Shown: one piece after another, positions 34,510 through 43,518 of the stretch | How the letters are laid out: each line of letters opens with the position of its first letter | How positions within the stretch are numbered: position 1 is the stretch's first letter | NCBI GenBank assembly: GCA_016787575.1 | Contig: JAEUUO010000007.1 | Span: forward strand, 124,001-188,000 | DNA length: 64,000 nt | Direction: 5' to 3' | Source: Saprospiraceae bacterium | Lineage (GTDB): Bacteria; Bacteroidota; Bacteroidia; Chitinophagales; Saprospiraceae | Notes under the pieces: generated by a model | The model's input: only the letters and a program-made list of their open reading frames with translations | What the model was told of the DNA's origin: nothing | Database searches by the model: none | Program-made: the position numbers and the translations under genes

Positions 34510-36549
34510 TTATTTATGAGCAACAATTAACTTAATAGTCTTAAATGTATTTCCTTGAAATAATCGGATTACATAATTTCCGTTTTCCAATAAATTGGTT
34601 TGAATCGGTAAAATTACCTCTCCGGAAAGTTGACCATAATTTTTTGTTGATATGATCCTTCCAGTCAAATCCAATAATTCCAATTTTAGATTCGTAGCTT
34701 CTTTCAAACTAAGATTAATTTCTGTAATGTCATTAGCAGGATTTGGTTTGGCATTTAGAATGCTACTTTGGACAAATGGATCTCCAGTTGGAGTAAACAA
34801 TCCGTTCGCAACCGCCTCATCAAAGGAAGCTTCATTTCCATTTATATATTCTCCATTAGGATCCAGGATAACGCCTACAAATTTTAAATTAGCAAGATTT
34901 GTTGTAGCAGGTATAACATATTTATAGGATTTAATATAGCTGGTACCTGCAGGAATGTCATTCGGTAAATCTCCTTGAACTCCAGACCAACCATCCATAA
35001 TTGCACGTGCTACGTGATTGTAGGTCATGCGGGCAGCAGGTACCGGATTTGGTAAAATTTCATAACCACCCATTACACCATTTGCACCTCCGGCATACGC
35101 ATTGGATTGATTGTAAGTAGAAGCTGTACCTTTTACCCCGTCTTCAACAACCATCATATTAAATCGATGGTCTCCCTGTACCGCTTCCTCAAAATCAGCC
35201 TTAACTTCAACGGTTACTTCACGTGTGTTTGCATCGTATTTAGCACCCAGATCAATAATTACTGGAGTTAATTCTACTACATGATTATAAAATATGGGTT
35301 CCATTCCACTGGGATCCAATAAATTTTTTCTATCCATAATTACACTTGGATAACCTGAGAAGCCTGGAAACGTTGCAATGCCTGCATCGTAATTTGCTAC
35401 TGTCATTGGGTCTCTGTTGTGTACTGCTATTCCAATAAAATGTTGTGGAAATAACTTGGTTAAAGAATCCATATAAACCGCACCTCTTGGGCACCATTGG
35501 CACCAGGTACCAGTTGCTTCCTCAACAACAATTTTTTTATTCGGTGCTGGGGTTACGCCTTCTAAAGCAACCGAACGGCTGTTATTGGAAGGTTTATCAT
35601 CAACGGCAGCATTCACTTTTGTAATAGCTATATCAATCTTGCCAATTCCTGGGGCATAATTTATAACTCCGCTCAATGGCAATATTGCAGACTCTTTTAA
35701 ACTGTCTAAATTTAGGCTGTAATTTTCAGTTGTAATTGGACCTCCATTCACCGACCACTGCACTTCAGCGGCTGTTATTTTAGTTCGTCCTACATTTTTA
35801 ATTTTAATTGAAGCAGGAGCCGTTCCACCTGTTAAGTTTTTTGGTCTAACTGTAACTGCTGATAATGTAGCATCAAGATTTAAAGCTACAAAAGGTTCGT
35901 AAGTATAACTGACATCGTCAACATAATAAGTTGACAGGTTATTTGAGCTGGTAGGATAAATATCCATAGAAGCCACCGCATTGTTTGGATTGGCCCAAGA
36001 ACCAATGGATTTATCATCTATAAATGCTTCCCAATTGTTGTCAGTCATATTAGCAACAACTTTAATTTTAAACCATGCATCTTTTGGATGTGTCCCTTTG
36101 GCAATCGTACCGGCACCACCTGTACCTAATGTAAATCGCACATCACCATTTGGGTCAAAAAATGCATCCAGGGACCAAATGCCCCCAACAGCAGCATTGC
36201 CTTGAAAATTGAAATATCCTCCGGTTCCATTGACCACAAACATCCACATTTCCAAAGTAAATACTCCGCTGGTTTTGCGTCCACCAAATGGTAGAATCAC
36301 ATCTGCTGGTCCTCCACCAGAAGTTGTACTTATAAATTTGATGGATTTGCTGCCACTGTGAGCTTGTTCGTTGCTCACTTTGGTATCATCAGCTCCTCCT
36401 TTTGCGCCACTCCAAGTGGTCCATTTTGTCGAACTTACACCGAGAAAAGCTCCAGCCGTATAAGCCTCAAAATCATCCGAAAATGAATTTTGAGCCATTA
36501 AGCTGCTGAAACCTGCTCCAATGAAAATCAGTAGTAAAATTCTCTTCAT
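34510..36549 (-). CDS. T9SS-secreted Omp28-like thioredoxin-fold protein with N-terminal lectin-like domain
   Basis: This 679-residue protein has a signal peptide (about 1-19) and an N-terminal LamG/concanavalin-like domain (about 25-215). A beta-sandwich linker follows, then an Omp28-type region with a CQWC redox pair (C349 and C352 in GTWCQWCPRGA) and the cis-Pro strand GYPSVIMD. The protein ends in a T9SS type A sorting domain (NAKPNPANDITEI). Omp28-like proteins are outer-membrane or surface proteins of Bacteroidota with a thioredoxin-like fold; redox activity is plausible but unproven. A smaller relative is encoded at 49316-50992. Confidence 0.84.
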   Translation of the reverse strand: MKRILLLIFIGAGFSSLMAQNSFSDDFEAYTAGAFLGVSSTKWTTWSGAKGGADDTKVSNEQAHSGSKSIKFISTTSGGGPADVILPFGGRKTSGVFTLEMWMFVVNGTGGYFNFQGNAAVGGIWSLDAFFDPNGDVRFTLGTGGAGTIAKGTHPKDAWFKIKVVANMTDNNWEAFIDDKSIGSWANPNNAVASMDIYPTSSNNLSTYYVDDVSYTYEPFVALNLDATLSAVTVRPKNLTGGTAPASIKIKNVGRTKITAAEVQWSVNGGPITTENYSLNLDSLKESAILPLSGVINYAPGIGKIDIAITKVNAAVDDKPSNNSRSVALEGVTPAPNKKIVVEEATGTWCQWCPRGAVYMDSLTKLFPQHFIGIAVHNRDPMTVANYDAGIATFPGFSGYPSVIMDRKNLLDPSGMEPIFYNHVVELTPVIIDLGAKYDANTREVTVEVKADFEEAVQGDHRFNMMVVEDGVKGTASTYNQSNAYAGGANGVMGGYEILPNPVPAARMTYNHVARAIMDGWSGVQGDLPNDIPAGTSYIKSYKYVIPATTNLANLKFVGVILDPNGEYINGNEASFDEAVANGLFTPTGDPFVQSSILNAKPNPANDITEINLSLKEATNLKLELLDLTGRIISTKNYGQLSGEVILPIQTNLLENGNYVIRLFQGNTFKTIKLIVAHK

Positions 36550-36691
36550 ATCTTTAATTTTTCTGTGAATAAATTTTTTATGGCTTCAAATATAAGGAAA
36601 GCCCTGATTTTTGGCTAAAAATTAACTAAACGGCTTAATTCCATTAAAATACTTGTTTGATGTAGGCGCAGCCTACCCCTAAGGTCAAATT

Positions 36692-38164
36692 CTACTTTTC
36701 GGTTTCTTCTTCCTCTTCTGATTCATCAAAAGACATGAGGGTTCCGGGTATTTCTTTTTGTGAATTGAGTCCTAATTTTTTCATTTTTTCTGCACGTCTA
36801 ACCAAACTTCCTCTTCCATCTTTGAGTTGACCAACCGCTTTGTGATATGCATCCTGGGATTTGTTCAGATGTTTACCAACATCTTCCATGCTTTCTAAAA
36901 AACCAATAATTTTTTCGTACATGAGCTCTCCCTGCTTTGCAATTTCCAATGCATTTTTACTTTGTTGTTCGCGTTTCCACAGGTCAGCTATAAGTTTTAA
37001 TGAGGTGATTAAATTCGTCGGACTGATTAGTAATATGCGTTTAGCATATGCATACGCCCACAATTCCTGATCTTCCTGCATGGCAATCAGATAGGCTGGT
37101 TCGATGGGTACAAACATCATGGTAAAATCCAGGCTTTCCACCAAGGTGTCGTATTTTTTATCTCCCAATTGATCAATGTGTTGGTACATAGACTTTATGT
37201 GCTCTTTGAGAGCTGATTCTTGTTCCTCCTTAGAATCTGCCGAAGAAAACCGATCGTAGGCTATGAGTGAAACTTTTGAATCAATGATAATGGTACGGTT
37301 GTCAGGTAAATAAACAACTACATCCGGTTGTAAGCGCTTACCGTCTTCCGTTTGCAAACTCACCTGTACTTTATATTCCCTGTTTTTTTGTAAACCTGAT
37401 TTTTCTAGAATACTCTCTAAAATAATTTCACCCCAATTGCCTTGTTTTTTTGATTGTCCTTTGAGTGCGGATGCCAGGTTGTTTGCTTCTTTACTTAATT
37501 TATGGTTCATTTCTACCAACTCTCTGACACGCTCTTCCAATGAAAATCGCTGCTTGGATTCCTTGTCATAAGTTTCTTCTACCCTTTTTTTAAATTGATC
37601 TATATTTTCACCTAGCGGTTTTAAAAGCGAATCAAGATTTTCTTTATTTGCATTTGTAAATTTCTGTGATTTTTCTTCAAGTATTTTTTGGGCCAGTTCC
37701 TGAAACTCCAATTGTGCGCGATTTCTCATCTCTTCAAAATCACGTTTTTGGTTTTCCAATTTTTCAAGAAAAAAATGATTCTGTGTTTTACTTTCTGCCA
37801 GACTTTGTTTTAGTTGATTGATTTCATTTTGGCGGGCATGGTTCTCATTTTTCTGTTCTGTCAATTCTCCCAATACTTTTTGCAATTGTTCTTTAGCATG
37901 TTGGACATTGCTAAGAAGCGAAGCATTTTCTGAAGCCAATCCTGTTAGTTCACCAAGCTTTTGATCGTATTTTAAATTTGCTTGTAACAGTGCCATTTCG
38001 TATTCTTTGTGGCGCTCTTCAAAAGATTTAAGCCGGGCATCCTGACTACTGCTTTGATGTCTAAGTTCTTCTCCTTTTTTATTTTGGCTTAAAAAATTAA
38101 GTAAGAAAACAATGAGCCCTATTGCCAGACCCAAGAGCAGTGAAACAAAATCAAATGATTGCAT
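36692..38164 (-). CDS. rmuC: DNA recombination protein RmuC family
   Basis: This 490-residue protein has an N-terminal membrane segment (FVSLLLGLAIGLIVFLLNFL), a long coiled coil (about 30-215) and the conserved RmuC nuclease-like core: QGNWGEIILESILEKSGL, DGKRLQPDVVVYLPDNRTIIIDSKVSL, FVPIEPAYLIAMQ and AYAKRILLISPTNLITSLKLI. RmuC limits inversion at short inverted repeats and may act at the membrane. The acidic tail is short (ESEEEEETEK). It lies downstream of the tonB-linked gene on the same strand, after 125 bp. Confidence 0.93.
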   Translation of the reverse strand: MQSFDFVSLLLGLAIGLIVFLLNFLSQNKKGEELRHQSSSQDARLKSFEERHKEYEMALLQANLKYDQKLGELTGLASENASLLSNVQHAKEQLQKVLGELTEQKNENHARQNEINQLKQSLAESKTQNHFFLEKLENQKRDFEEMRNRAQLEFQELAQKILEEKSQKFTNANKENLDSLLKPLGENIDQFKKRVEETYDKESKQRFSLEERVRELVEMNHKLSKEANNLASALKGQSKKQGNWGEIILESILEKSGLQKNREYKVQVSLQTEDGKRLQPDVVVYLPDNRTIIIDSKVSLIAYDRFSSADSKEEQESALKEHIKSMYQHIDQLGDKKYDTLVESLDFTMMFVPIEPAYLIAMQEDQELWAYAYAKRILLISPTNLITSLKLIADLWKREQQSKNALEIAKQGELMYEKIIGFLESMEDVGKHLNKSQDAYHKAVGQLKDGRGSLVRRAEKMKKLGLNSQKEIPGTLMSFDESEEEEETEK

Positions 38165-38289
38165 GAATTAAAATTATAACAATTTTGGATGTTTGATGCA
38201 TATGAAATACCATGTTTAACTCAACCCAAGACCGGGATTTAATGCTCAGGTTTGGAAATGGGTTAAAGATGGCTTCTTATTGGATAGAA

Positions 38290-38460
38290 TTATTCTTGAA
38301 GCTTAAACCCCCGATATATGCGCCAGGCCCCATAAAGTGCACATGCTATGGCAAACACCAATCCCCAGGGTGCCGGGATGATTTGATACCTAAATACATA
38401 AGCTGCCAATACTAAGTAACTGACGCCCAATAAAATAAAAAATATCCTTTTCAGGAACAC
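38290..38460 (-). CDS. 56-residue two-span membrane protein translationally coupled to tonB
   Basis: A GTG start (complement of 38458-38460) shares one base with the tonB stop codon (TAGTG), and the frame runs 56 codons to a TAA. The product begins with a basic tip (FLKR), then a hydrophobic span (about 6-22), a short turn with RYQIIPAPWG, a second span (about 33-46) and a basic end (WRIYRGFKLQE). The stop/start overlap, two clean membrane spans and the lack of any other gene here argue that it is real. A + strand frame in the same DNA (38212-38415) looks like its shadow. It may be an accessory of the ExbB/ExbD/TonB complex; function is unknown. Confidence 0.75.
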   Translation of the reverse strand: MFLKRIFFILLGVSYLVLAAYVFRYQIIPAPWGLVFAIACALYGAWRIYRGFKLQE

Positions 38461-39278
38461 TAGCCTTCCAACTTAAATCGAATCGGAAGAGTAAAGCTTA
38501 CCGGAACAGCCTTTCCATTGTGTTTGCCTGGTTTCCAATTTGGCATGGATTTAACCACCCGCGCAGCTTCTTCATCGCATCCACCTCCAATACCACGGGC
38601 TACCTGAACTCGTTGGATATCGCCATCCTTAGTAACCACAAATTGAATTACTACAGTTCCTTCTATCCCATTTTCTTTTGCAATAGCAGGATAACGGATG
38701 TGTTCACGAATGTATTTCATCATAGCTGCATCTCCATCCGGATATGCAGGCATTTGCTCTACAAATTTAAAAACCTCTTCTTCTTTCTTTTCTTCAACAA
38801 CCGGGGGTGGTGGTTCAAGCAAAGAAGCATCAATACCATTTTTATCGCCTTCCTTGGTTTCAGTTGCAATTTCCTTATCCTTTAATTCCTCAATGGTTGG
38901 CGGAGGTGGTTCTTCTTCTTTAACCTCTTCATCCTTTTTAACTTTAGGAGGAACAAATTTTATTTGATCTTTAATAGGAGGAGGCTCAACTTTAGGTGGA
39001 GGCGGTGGTGGTGGTTTTTTAGGATCCAATGGGGGTGCATCAGCCAAAACCACTTCTTTCATGATTTCTTTATCAGCTTTTTCCGGAATCCACCCTTTCA
39101 CCATTTTAATGATCATGGGCATGCTGATACCTAAGATAAAAAGCAAGATGCCCAATATAGCAGAACGAGCCATGTTGTCGTCGTAAATTTTACGCAACAA
39201 ATAGGCACCGTAGGATTTATTTCGCCCTTCAAAGACGATTTCATCCATGCTCAGTTTCATATAATCTTTATTCTCCAT
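38460..39278 (-). CDS. tonB: Energy transducer TonB
   Basis: This 272-residue protein has a cytoplasmic N-terminus typical of Bacteroidota TonB (DEIVFEGRNKSYGAYLLRKIY), one membrane span (about 41-60), a Pro-rich periplasmic stalk (PPPPPPK and PPPP clusters, about 85-165) and a C-terminal TonB domain (MKYIREHIRYPAIAKENGIEGTV, VQFVVTKDG, PNWKPGKHNGKAVPVSFTLPI). It links the ExbB/ExbD proton channel to outer-membrane receptors such as those at 13560-16328 and 52568-55315. It is the fourth gene of the exbB-exbD-exbD-tonB order, and its stop overlaps the start of a small downstream gene. Confidence 0.95.
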   Translation of the reverse strand: MENKDYMKLSMDEIVFEGRNKSYGAYLLRKIYDDNMARSAILGILLFILGISMPMIIKMVKGWIPEKADKEIMKEVVLADAPPLDPKKPPPPPPPKVEPPPIKDQIKFVPPKVKKDEEVKEEEPPPPTIEELKDKEIATETKEGDKNGIDASLLEPPPPVVEEKKEEEVFKFVEQMPAYPDGDAAMMKYIREHIRYPAIAKENGIEGTVVIQFVVTKDGDIQRVQVARGIGGGCDEEAARVVKSMPNWKPGKHNGKAVPVSFTLPIRFKLEG

Positions 39279-39325
39279 TGCTTTTTATTTAAGCGTATTA
39301 ATGGTATAACAAAAATTTCTTCATT

Positions 39326-39892
39326 TTATTTCCTGGATTGACCAATTGTTAAACAAACTAAACTATCAACCGGATCATTTGGCTTTAAGATTGCATAGGT
39401 CCGTACATTGTTAATGGTCATTTCATCCAGGATGTCTACTATGTTTTTGTATTTAGAACCCGGTAGAGGCTTTATCATTACAAACAAGTTGGTGGTATCT
39501 GTCCACATTTCATGGACTTCTTTAATCCGTCGTTGGATAATTTTGCGAACACCAGTTGCACTGTAATCAACACTATCTAGCTCAAGTTTGGTGTCTGCAT
39601 TGATTTCATCCGGAGAAACATACCAATAAACCAGGTTGTTATTTCCCAATAAAAGATTGACCGTTTTGGACATTTTTATTGGTGGTTCTTCAACATCCTC
39701 TTTTTGCTTAGCAGGCTTATTTACTTCCATGGTTTTAGGTTTATTGAAAGTCGTAGCCAACATAAAAAAGGTAATTAGCAGAAAGCCCAGATCCACCATC
39801 GCAGTTAGGTCCACACGAGTGGACATCTTTTTCGATCGCGCCTTCTTTTTTCCTTTCTTCGCCCCACTTTCCGGGACATTCATTTCAGCCAT
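39326..39892 (-). CDS. exbD: ExbD/TolR-family biopolymer transport protein (second copy)
   Basis: This 188-residue protein has a basic N-terminus (KKGKKKARSKK), one membrane span containing the essential Asp in LTAMVDLGFLLITFFML, and a periplasmic domain. It forms the ion channel with ExbB. It is the second exbD-type gene, 33 bp downstream of the first. In its periplasmic part it has MIKPLPGSKYKNIVDILDEM, typical of the family. Confidence 0.93.
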   Translation of the reverse strand: MAEMNVPESGAKKGKKKARSKKMSTRVDLTAMVDLGFLLITFFMLATTFNKPKTMEVNKPAKQKEDVEEPPIKMSKTVNLLLGNNNLVYWYVSPDEINADTKLELDSVDYSATGVRKIIQRRIKEVHEMWTDTTNLFVMIKPLPGSKYKNIVDILDEMTINNVRTYAILKPNDPVDSLVCLTIGQSRK

Positions 39893-39925
39893 AATTCATT
39901 TGAATTTGATGCTTTAAAAATGATT

Positions 39926-40531
39926 TTATTCTTTGCCAGTTCGAGCCGATGTAATCAAATTGAAACGATTTACTTTTTGCTCTTGCAATGTTTCAATTAC
40001 TTTATCAAAGGCTTTGTATTCAGTCGTCTTATCAGCCTTAATGGCTATCCTTAAATTATTATTTGCCCTTCTTGAAAATAATATCAAGTCTTGCAATTGG
40101 TGCTCACCACCAGAAGTATCGATTTTCATTCCCGGTTGTGCAGCAGTAGCACGTGTATTAATATCCTGATCTAAAAATTGGGGTAACTGGCGTATATCCA
40201 TTCCCCACAATTCTGTCAGTCGGAATGCATCCCGCTGTTTTGGTGAGAATTTGATGCTGTAGGCTTCTTCCAATTTATCTAGCAAAGCCAATCGCGTATT
40301 TTGATCGTCCAAACCCATAAACACTTTACCATCCGGAGAGATGTGAATCATAAGGATATCCTTATCCGGAATTGGAATTTGTGCAGTAGAAGAAGGGATG
40401 TCAATTTGCACTACTTCCTGAGGTCTGAATTTGGTAGTCAAAATAAAGAAGGTCAATAATAAGAAAGCGACGTCACACATCGCAGTCATATCAATGGCCG
40501 TACTTTTTCGTGGAACTTTAACCTTTGGCAT
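39926..40531 (-). CDS. exbD: ExbD/TolR-family biopolymer transport protein (first copy)
   Basis: This 201-residue protein has the membrane span with the conserved Asp (IDMTAMCDVAFLLLTFFIL) and a periplasmic domain longer than usual (about 45-190), with an inserted stretch around 85-140. The C-terminal half RIAIKADKTTEYKAFDKVIETLQ is standard for ExbD. It pairs with ExbB and with the second ExbD, a duplicated arrangement common in Bacteroidota. Confidence 0.93.
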   Translation of the reverse strand: MPKVKVPRKSTAIDMTAMCDVAFLLLTFFILTTKFRPQEVVQIDIPSSTAQIPIPDKDILMIHISPDGKVFMGLDDQNTRLALLDKLEEAYSIKFSPKQRDAFRLTELWGMDIRQLPQFLDQDINTRATAAQPGMKIDTSGGEHQLQDLILFSRRANNNLRIAIKADKTTEYKAFDKVIETLQEQKVNRFNLITSARTGKE

Positions 40532-40555
40532 AATGGTATGCTGGTGGTTTATAAA

Positions 40556-41377
40556 TTAATGCTTGGAAGCAAATGTTTGTGCAATTGTAAAACCTGCCTC
40601 ATCGATGCCATACGTTAAACCATCTATACGTGTTGTAAAGTAGTTGTAGGAAATAATGGCAAGAGCAGAAGTTGAAATACCCAAAGCGGTATTGATCAAT
40701 GCCTCAGAAATACCTGTAGACAGAGCAACCGCATCCGGAGCACCGGCAGTTGCAATCGCAGAGAATGCACGAATCATCCCAAATACAGTACCCAACAATC
40801 CGAATAAGGTAGCCACTGAAGAAATCGTGGCAAGGATCACCAGATTTTTTTCCAACATGGGCAATTCCAGAGAAGTGGATTCTTCAATTTCTTTCTGGAT
40901 AGCCAATACTTTATGGTCTTTATCCAGATCCGTTGCTTTGGTCATCTCTTTATATTTAGTCAATCCTTCGCGAATTACATTGGCCACAGAGCCTTTTTGT
41001 TTATCGCATTCAGCTATTGCCTGATCGATTTGATTTCCATCGAGGAGTTGTTTGATTTTGCGAACAAATCCTTGAATCGAACCTTTACCAGATGCAGCAC
41101 CAATGGTCAACATCCGTTCGATAATTACGGCAATTACAATCATAAAAAGACCCATTAAGACTGGAACCAGAATTCCACCTTTATACATCATCCCCAAATA
41201 ATCACCTGGGTGTGGATGTCCTTCTGGATTACCCCCTTCAAAGTGAGCAGGGCTCCCTAAAATAAACTTGTAAACTAATACACCTACTACAAGTGCCAAA
41301 GGAATTACGATGGCTGCAAATAAGGAACTGAATTTACTACTGGATGCTTCTGCACCCTTTACATTTGGATTACTCAT
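40556..41377 (-). CDS. exbB: ExbB/TolQ/MotA-family proton channel protein
   Basis: This 273-residue protein has three to four membrane spans: near 22-42, GGILVPVLMGLFMIVIAVII, then the conserved MotA/TolQ pair LVILATISSVATLFGLLGTVFGMI and EALINTALGISTSALAIISYN. It is the proton-channel subunit that energises TonB. It is first in the operon exbB-exbD-exbD-tonB and is preceded by 430 bp of non-coding DNA that should hold the promoter. Confidence 0.95.
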   Translation of the reverse strand: MSNPNVKGAEASSSKFSSLFAAIVIPLALVVGVLVYKFILGSPAHFEGGNPEGHPHPGDYLGMMYKGGILVPVLMGLFMIVIAVIIERMLTIGAASGKGSIQGFVRKIKQLLDGNQIDQAIAECDKQKGSVANVIREGLTKYKEMTKATDLDKDHKVLAIQKEIEESTSLELPMLEKNLVILATISSVATLFGLLGTVFGMIRAFSAIATAGAPDAVALSTGISEALINTALGISTSALAIISYNYFTTRIDGLTYGIDEAGFTIAQTFASKH

Positions 41378-41749
41378 AACCGACTGGAATTAACAGTTTT
41401 GAATGAATTAAAAAATATTATTCTAAAATGATCAAAGAAAAAACAGCCAAACCAAACAAATGCAAAGTTTTAGCAAAGCGGTATTTCCTCTTGTTTGCGT
41501 AATGATAAAACGATTTCACTAAAAAAATGTGCATGTGGGAAATGGAATTTTTAAAAAAAATATATTATAATAATATATTATGTATAAATATTTATTATTA
41601 TTATTAATATACATTATATAAAAAATATATATATTAAATCTTATGAAAATATAATCTGTAAAAGCCTTCAATCATACTCATATTTCTGTTTTTAAAGGAT
41701 TTCCGTGCCAATTTGCCAGCAAAATTTTATTTCGACTTCTTAAAAATGT
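41378..41749. other. AT-rich non-coding region upstream of exbB
   Basis: No gene is visible. About 41550-41640 is nearly pure A/T and rich in TATAAT-like words that can fold on themselves. The exbB promoter probably lies at the left side. Confidence 0.55.
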
Positions 41750-41787
41750 AAAATGCCATGTACATTTCATAATGTACATGGCATTTT
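41750..41787 (-). terminator. Terminator of the OmpA-like lipoprotein gene
   Basis: A perfect 17-bp inverted repeat (arms 41750-41766 and 41771-41787, core ATGCCATGTACATT) with a 4-nt loop lies 20 bp past the stop at 41808 in the minus direction, followed by T-rich DNA. Confidence 0.85.
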
Positions 41788-41807
41788 AATATAATTTCTA
41801 CTAAGTC

Positions 41808-42701
41808 TTAGCTCTGAGGTGCAATCAATTTAAAGAATTGATCCAGTTGAGGCAATAAGATAATTTCAGTGCGGCGATTGGCTTTTCTGCCATCTGCATT
41901 GTCGTTGGAAGCTTTTGGATCGTACTCAGAACGTCCTCCAGCGGTCATACGACTTGGGCTTACTTTGTACTTCTTTTCCAACATTCTAACTACAGCTGTA
42001 GCTCTTTTGGTACTGAGATCCCAGTTATCTGCAACACAGTCATTGGACATGGGCACATTGTCTGTATGTCCTTCAACCATGATGTTTAAATCTTTGTGAT
42101 CGTTTAGGACTTTTGCAATTTTTTCAAGGACCATTCCAGCCTTTTCATTGATACTTGCACTGGCAGTTTTAAATAACATTTTATCTGAAAGGGAAATAAA
42201 TACCACACCTTTCTTTACTTCAATATTTACGTCTTCTGAATTAACACCAGAAAGTGATCTTTTCAAATTTAAAATCAAAGCCATATTGAGTGAATCCTTA
42301 CGAGCCATTGCATTGTTAAGATCTTTGATATAGCGATCTTTTTCGTTTAAGGCGTCTAATGATTTTTTAATACTCTCTGCACCTGCCTTACTAACAATTG
42401 AGAGGTCTGATAAACGCTCCAATAAATTGTTATTGGTTTTTTTCAAAAGCTCCATTTGCTCTTCAAGCGATTTAATTTTACCTGATTTTGTTTTTGATTC
42501 AGCATCTAAAGTTGCTACCTGATTTTTACAATCTGCAGCTATCTTAGCTTTTTCAGATTCACAAGTTGCCAGGTTATCATTGCATTTTTGCAAACTCATT
42601 TTAGCGTTTTCCATTTCTGATTGAAGGTCCTTGTATTTTTTACTAGATACACAAGAAGCTAAGAACAAAACAGAAAAAGCAAGCGTTACAATCTTATTCA
42701 T
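41808..42701 (-). CDS. OmpA-family lipoprotein
   Basis: I start at the ATG at 42701 (MNKIVTLAFSVLFLASC), which gives a lipoprotein signal with Cys at about residue 17; an upstream start would spoil it. The 297-residue product has a coiled coil (about 25-140) and an OmpA peptidoglycan-binding domain (about 170-290): VEGHTDNVPMSND, NWDLSTKRATAVV and GRKANRRTEIILLP. It should tether the outer membrane to peptidoglycan. It is a single-gene unit ended by the strong terminator at 41750-41787. Confidence 0.92.
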   Translation of the reverse strand: MNKIVTLAFSVLFLASCVSSKKYKDLQSEMENAKMSLQKCNDNLATCESEKAKIAADCKNQVATLDAESKTKSGKIKSLEEQMELLKKTNNNLLERLSDLSIVSKAGAESIKKSLDALNEKDRYIKDLNNAMARKDSLNMALILNLKRSLSGVNSEDVNIEVKKGVVFISLSDKMLFKTASASINEKAGMVLEKIAKVLNDHKDLNIMVEGHTDNVPMSNDCVADNWDLSTKRATAVVRMLEKKYKVSPSRMTAGGRSEYDPKASNDNADGRKANRRTEIILLPQLDQFFKLIAPQS

Positions 42702-42737
42702 ATTGGTATATTGTTTAAAATATTTTGAAATTGGCCA

Positions 42738-42745
42738 CAAAAGTA
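42738..42745 (-). promoter_or_regulatory. Possible -7 promoter element of the OmpA-like gene
   Basis: On the minus strand TACTTTTG matches TAnnTTTG, 36 bp before the ATG. A TTTG (complement of 42769-42772) lies 23 bp further upstream, slightly longer than the usual spacing. Confidence 0.4.
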
Positions 42746-42788
42746 CAATTTTTAGCTGATTTTATTGACAAACTAAATGTTAATGAGG

Positions 42789-42943
42789 GGATAGTGTATA
42801 GTGGATAGTGGATAGTTGATAGTTGGTAGGTGATAGTTGGTAGTTGGTAGGTGATAGTTGATAGTTGGTTGGTGGAATTCCTTTAGCCTTTAGCCTTTAG
42901 CCTCTAGCCTCTACCTTTAGCCTCTAGCCCTTAACCTTTAGCC
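42789..42943. repeat. Two adjoining short-period repeat tracts
   Basis: 42789-42871 is built from variants of GATAGTTG/GTAGTTG (about 8-bp period), and 42881-42943 from variants of CCTTTAG and CCTCTAG (7-bp period). The second tract has inverted counterparts at 43435-43450 (GGCTAGAGGCTAG) on the other side of the DUF2237 gene and near 48990. No gene is visible in the region. Confidence 0.85.
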
Positions 42944-42997
42944 TAAATACTAATGACAGCCCTTAATTCTGTTGACCCTTAAATAAATAAAGAGTAA

Positions 42998-43381
42998 ATG
43001 ACACATAAATTAAATGTATTTGGAAAACCATTGACCCCATGCAGCATGAACCCATTGACCGGATTTTACCGGGATGGCTGTTGTTCGACCGGTGAGGAGG
43101 ACCTTGGGATGCATACTGTTTGTATAAGGGCTAATTGGGAATTTCTGGAATTTTCAAAACGCAAGGGAAATGATTTGTCAACTCCAAGACCAGAATATCA
43201 ATTTGCCGGAGTTAGACCAGGCGATCAATGGTGTTTGTGTGCAATGCGTTGGAAAGAAGCCTGGGAAGCTGGTTGTGCACCGGCAGTAATTTTAGAAGCT
43301 ACCAATCAGGATGTTCTAAAATACATTCCATTTGAGGTATTGCTTGAATTTAAAGTGGAATCGATGGAGGCAGGAGGATAG
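42998..43381 (+). CDS. DUF2237 family protein
   Basis: This 127-residue protein matches DUF2237: LNVFGKPLTPCSMNPLTGFYRDGCC, then HTVCIRANWEFLEFSKRKGNDLSTPRPEY, FAGVRPGDQWCLCAMRWKEAW, and VILEATNQDVLKYIPFEVL. The many conserved Cys residues (CC, WCLC) are typical. The function is unknown. Short repeat tracts lie on both sides (42789-42943 and 43396-43514), and the gene has no obvious operon partner. Confidence 0.9.
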   Translation: MTHKLNVFGKPLTPCSMNPLTGFYRDGCCSTGEEDLGMHTVCIRANWEFLEFSKRKGNDLSTPRPEYQFAGVRPGDQWCLCAMRWKEAWEAGCAPAVILEATNQDVLKYIPFEVLLEFKVESMEAGG

Positions 43382-43395
43382 TGGATGAAATTTTG

Positions 43396-43514
43396 TAATG
43401 CTGTAATGCAGCGATGTTACAATGCTGCAATTAATAGAGGCTAGAGGCTAGTGCTACTCACTACACACAAAAAGTTTAACATCGCAGCATTGTAGCATTT
43501 TACCATTGCAGCAT
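43396..43514. repeat. Inverted tracts of AATGCTGYAATGC-type repeats
   Basis: The left arm (43398-43431) has GTAATGCTG, GCAGCGATGTTAC and AATGCTGCAA; the right arm (43478-43514) has AACATCGCAGC, ATTGTAGCATT and CATTGCAGCATG, roughly the reverse complement. The DNA could form a long imperfect hairpin. The right arm ends 5 bp before the stop codon of the membrane protein gene. Related words occur at 46316-46605 and 47278-47415. Confidence 0.8.
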
Positions 43515-43518
43515 GTTC

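Noticed and set aside
36662..36676. GTAGGC/GCCTAC hairpin as rmuC terminator
   Set aside because: The stem is only 6 bp and no T-run follows on the minus strand.
38212..38415. Open frame of 67 residues on the + strand
   Set aside because: It overlaps the better supported minus-strand membrane protein coupled to tonB and has no family features.
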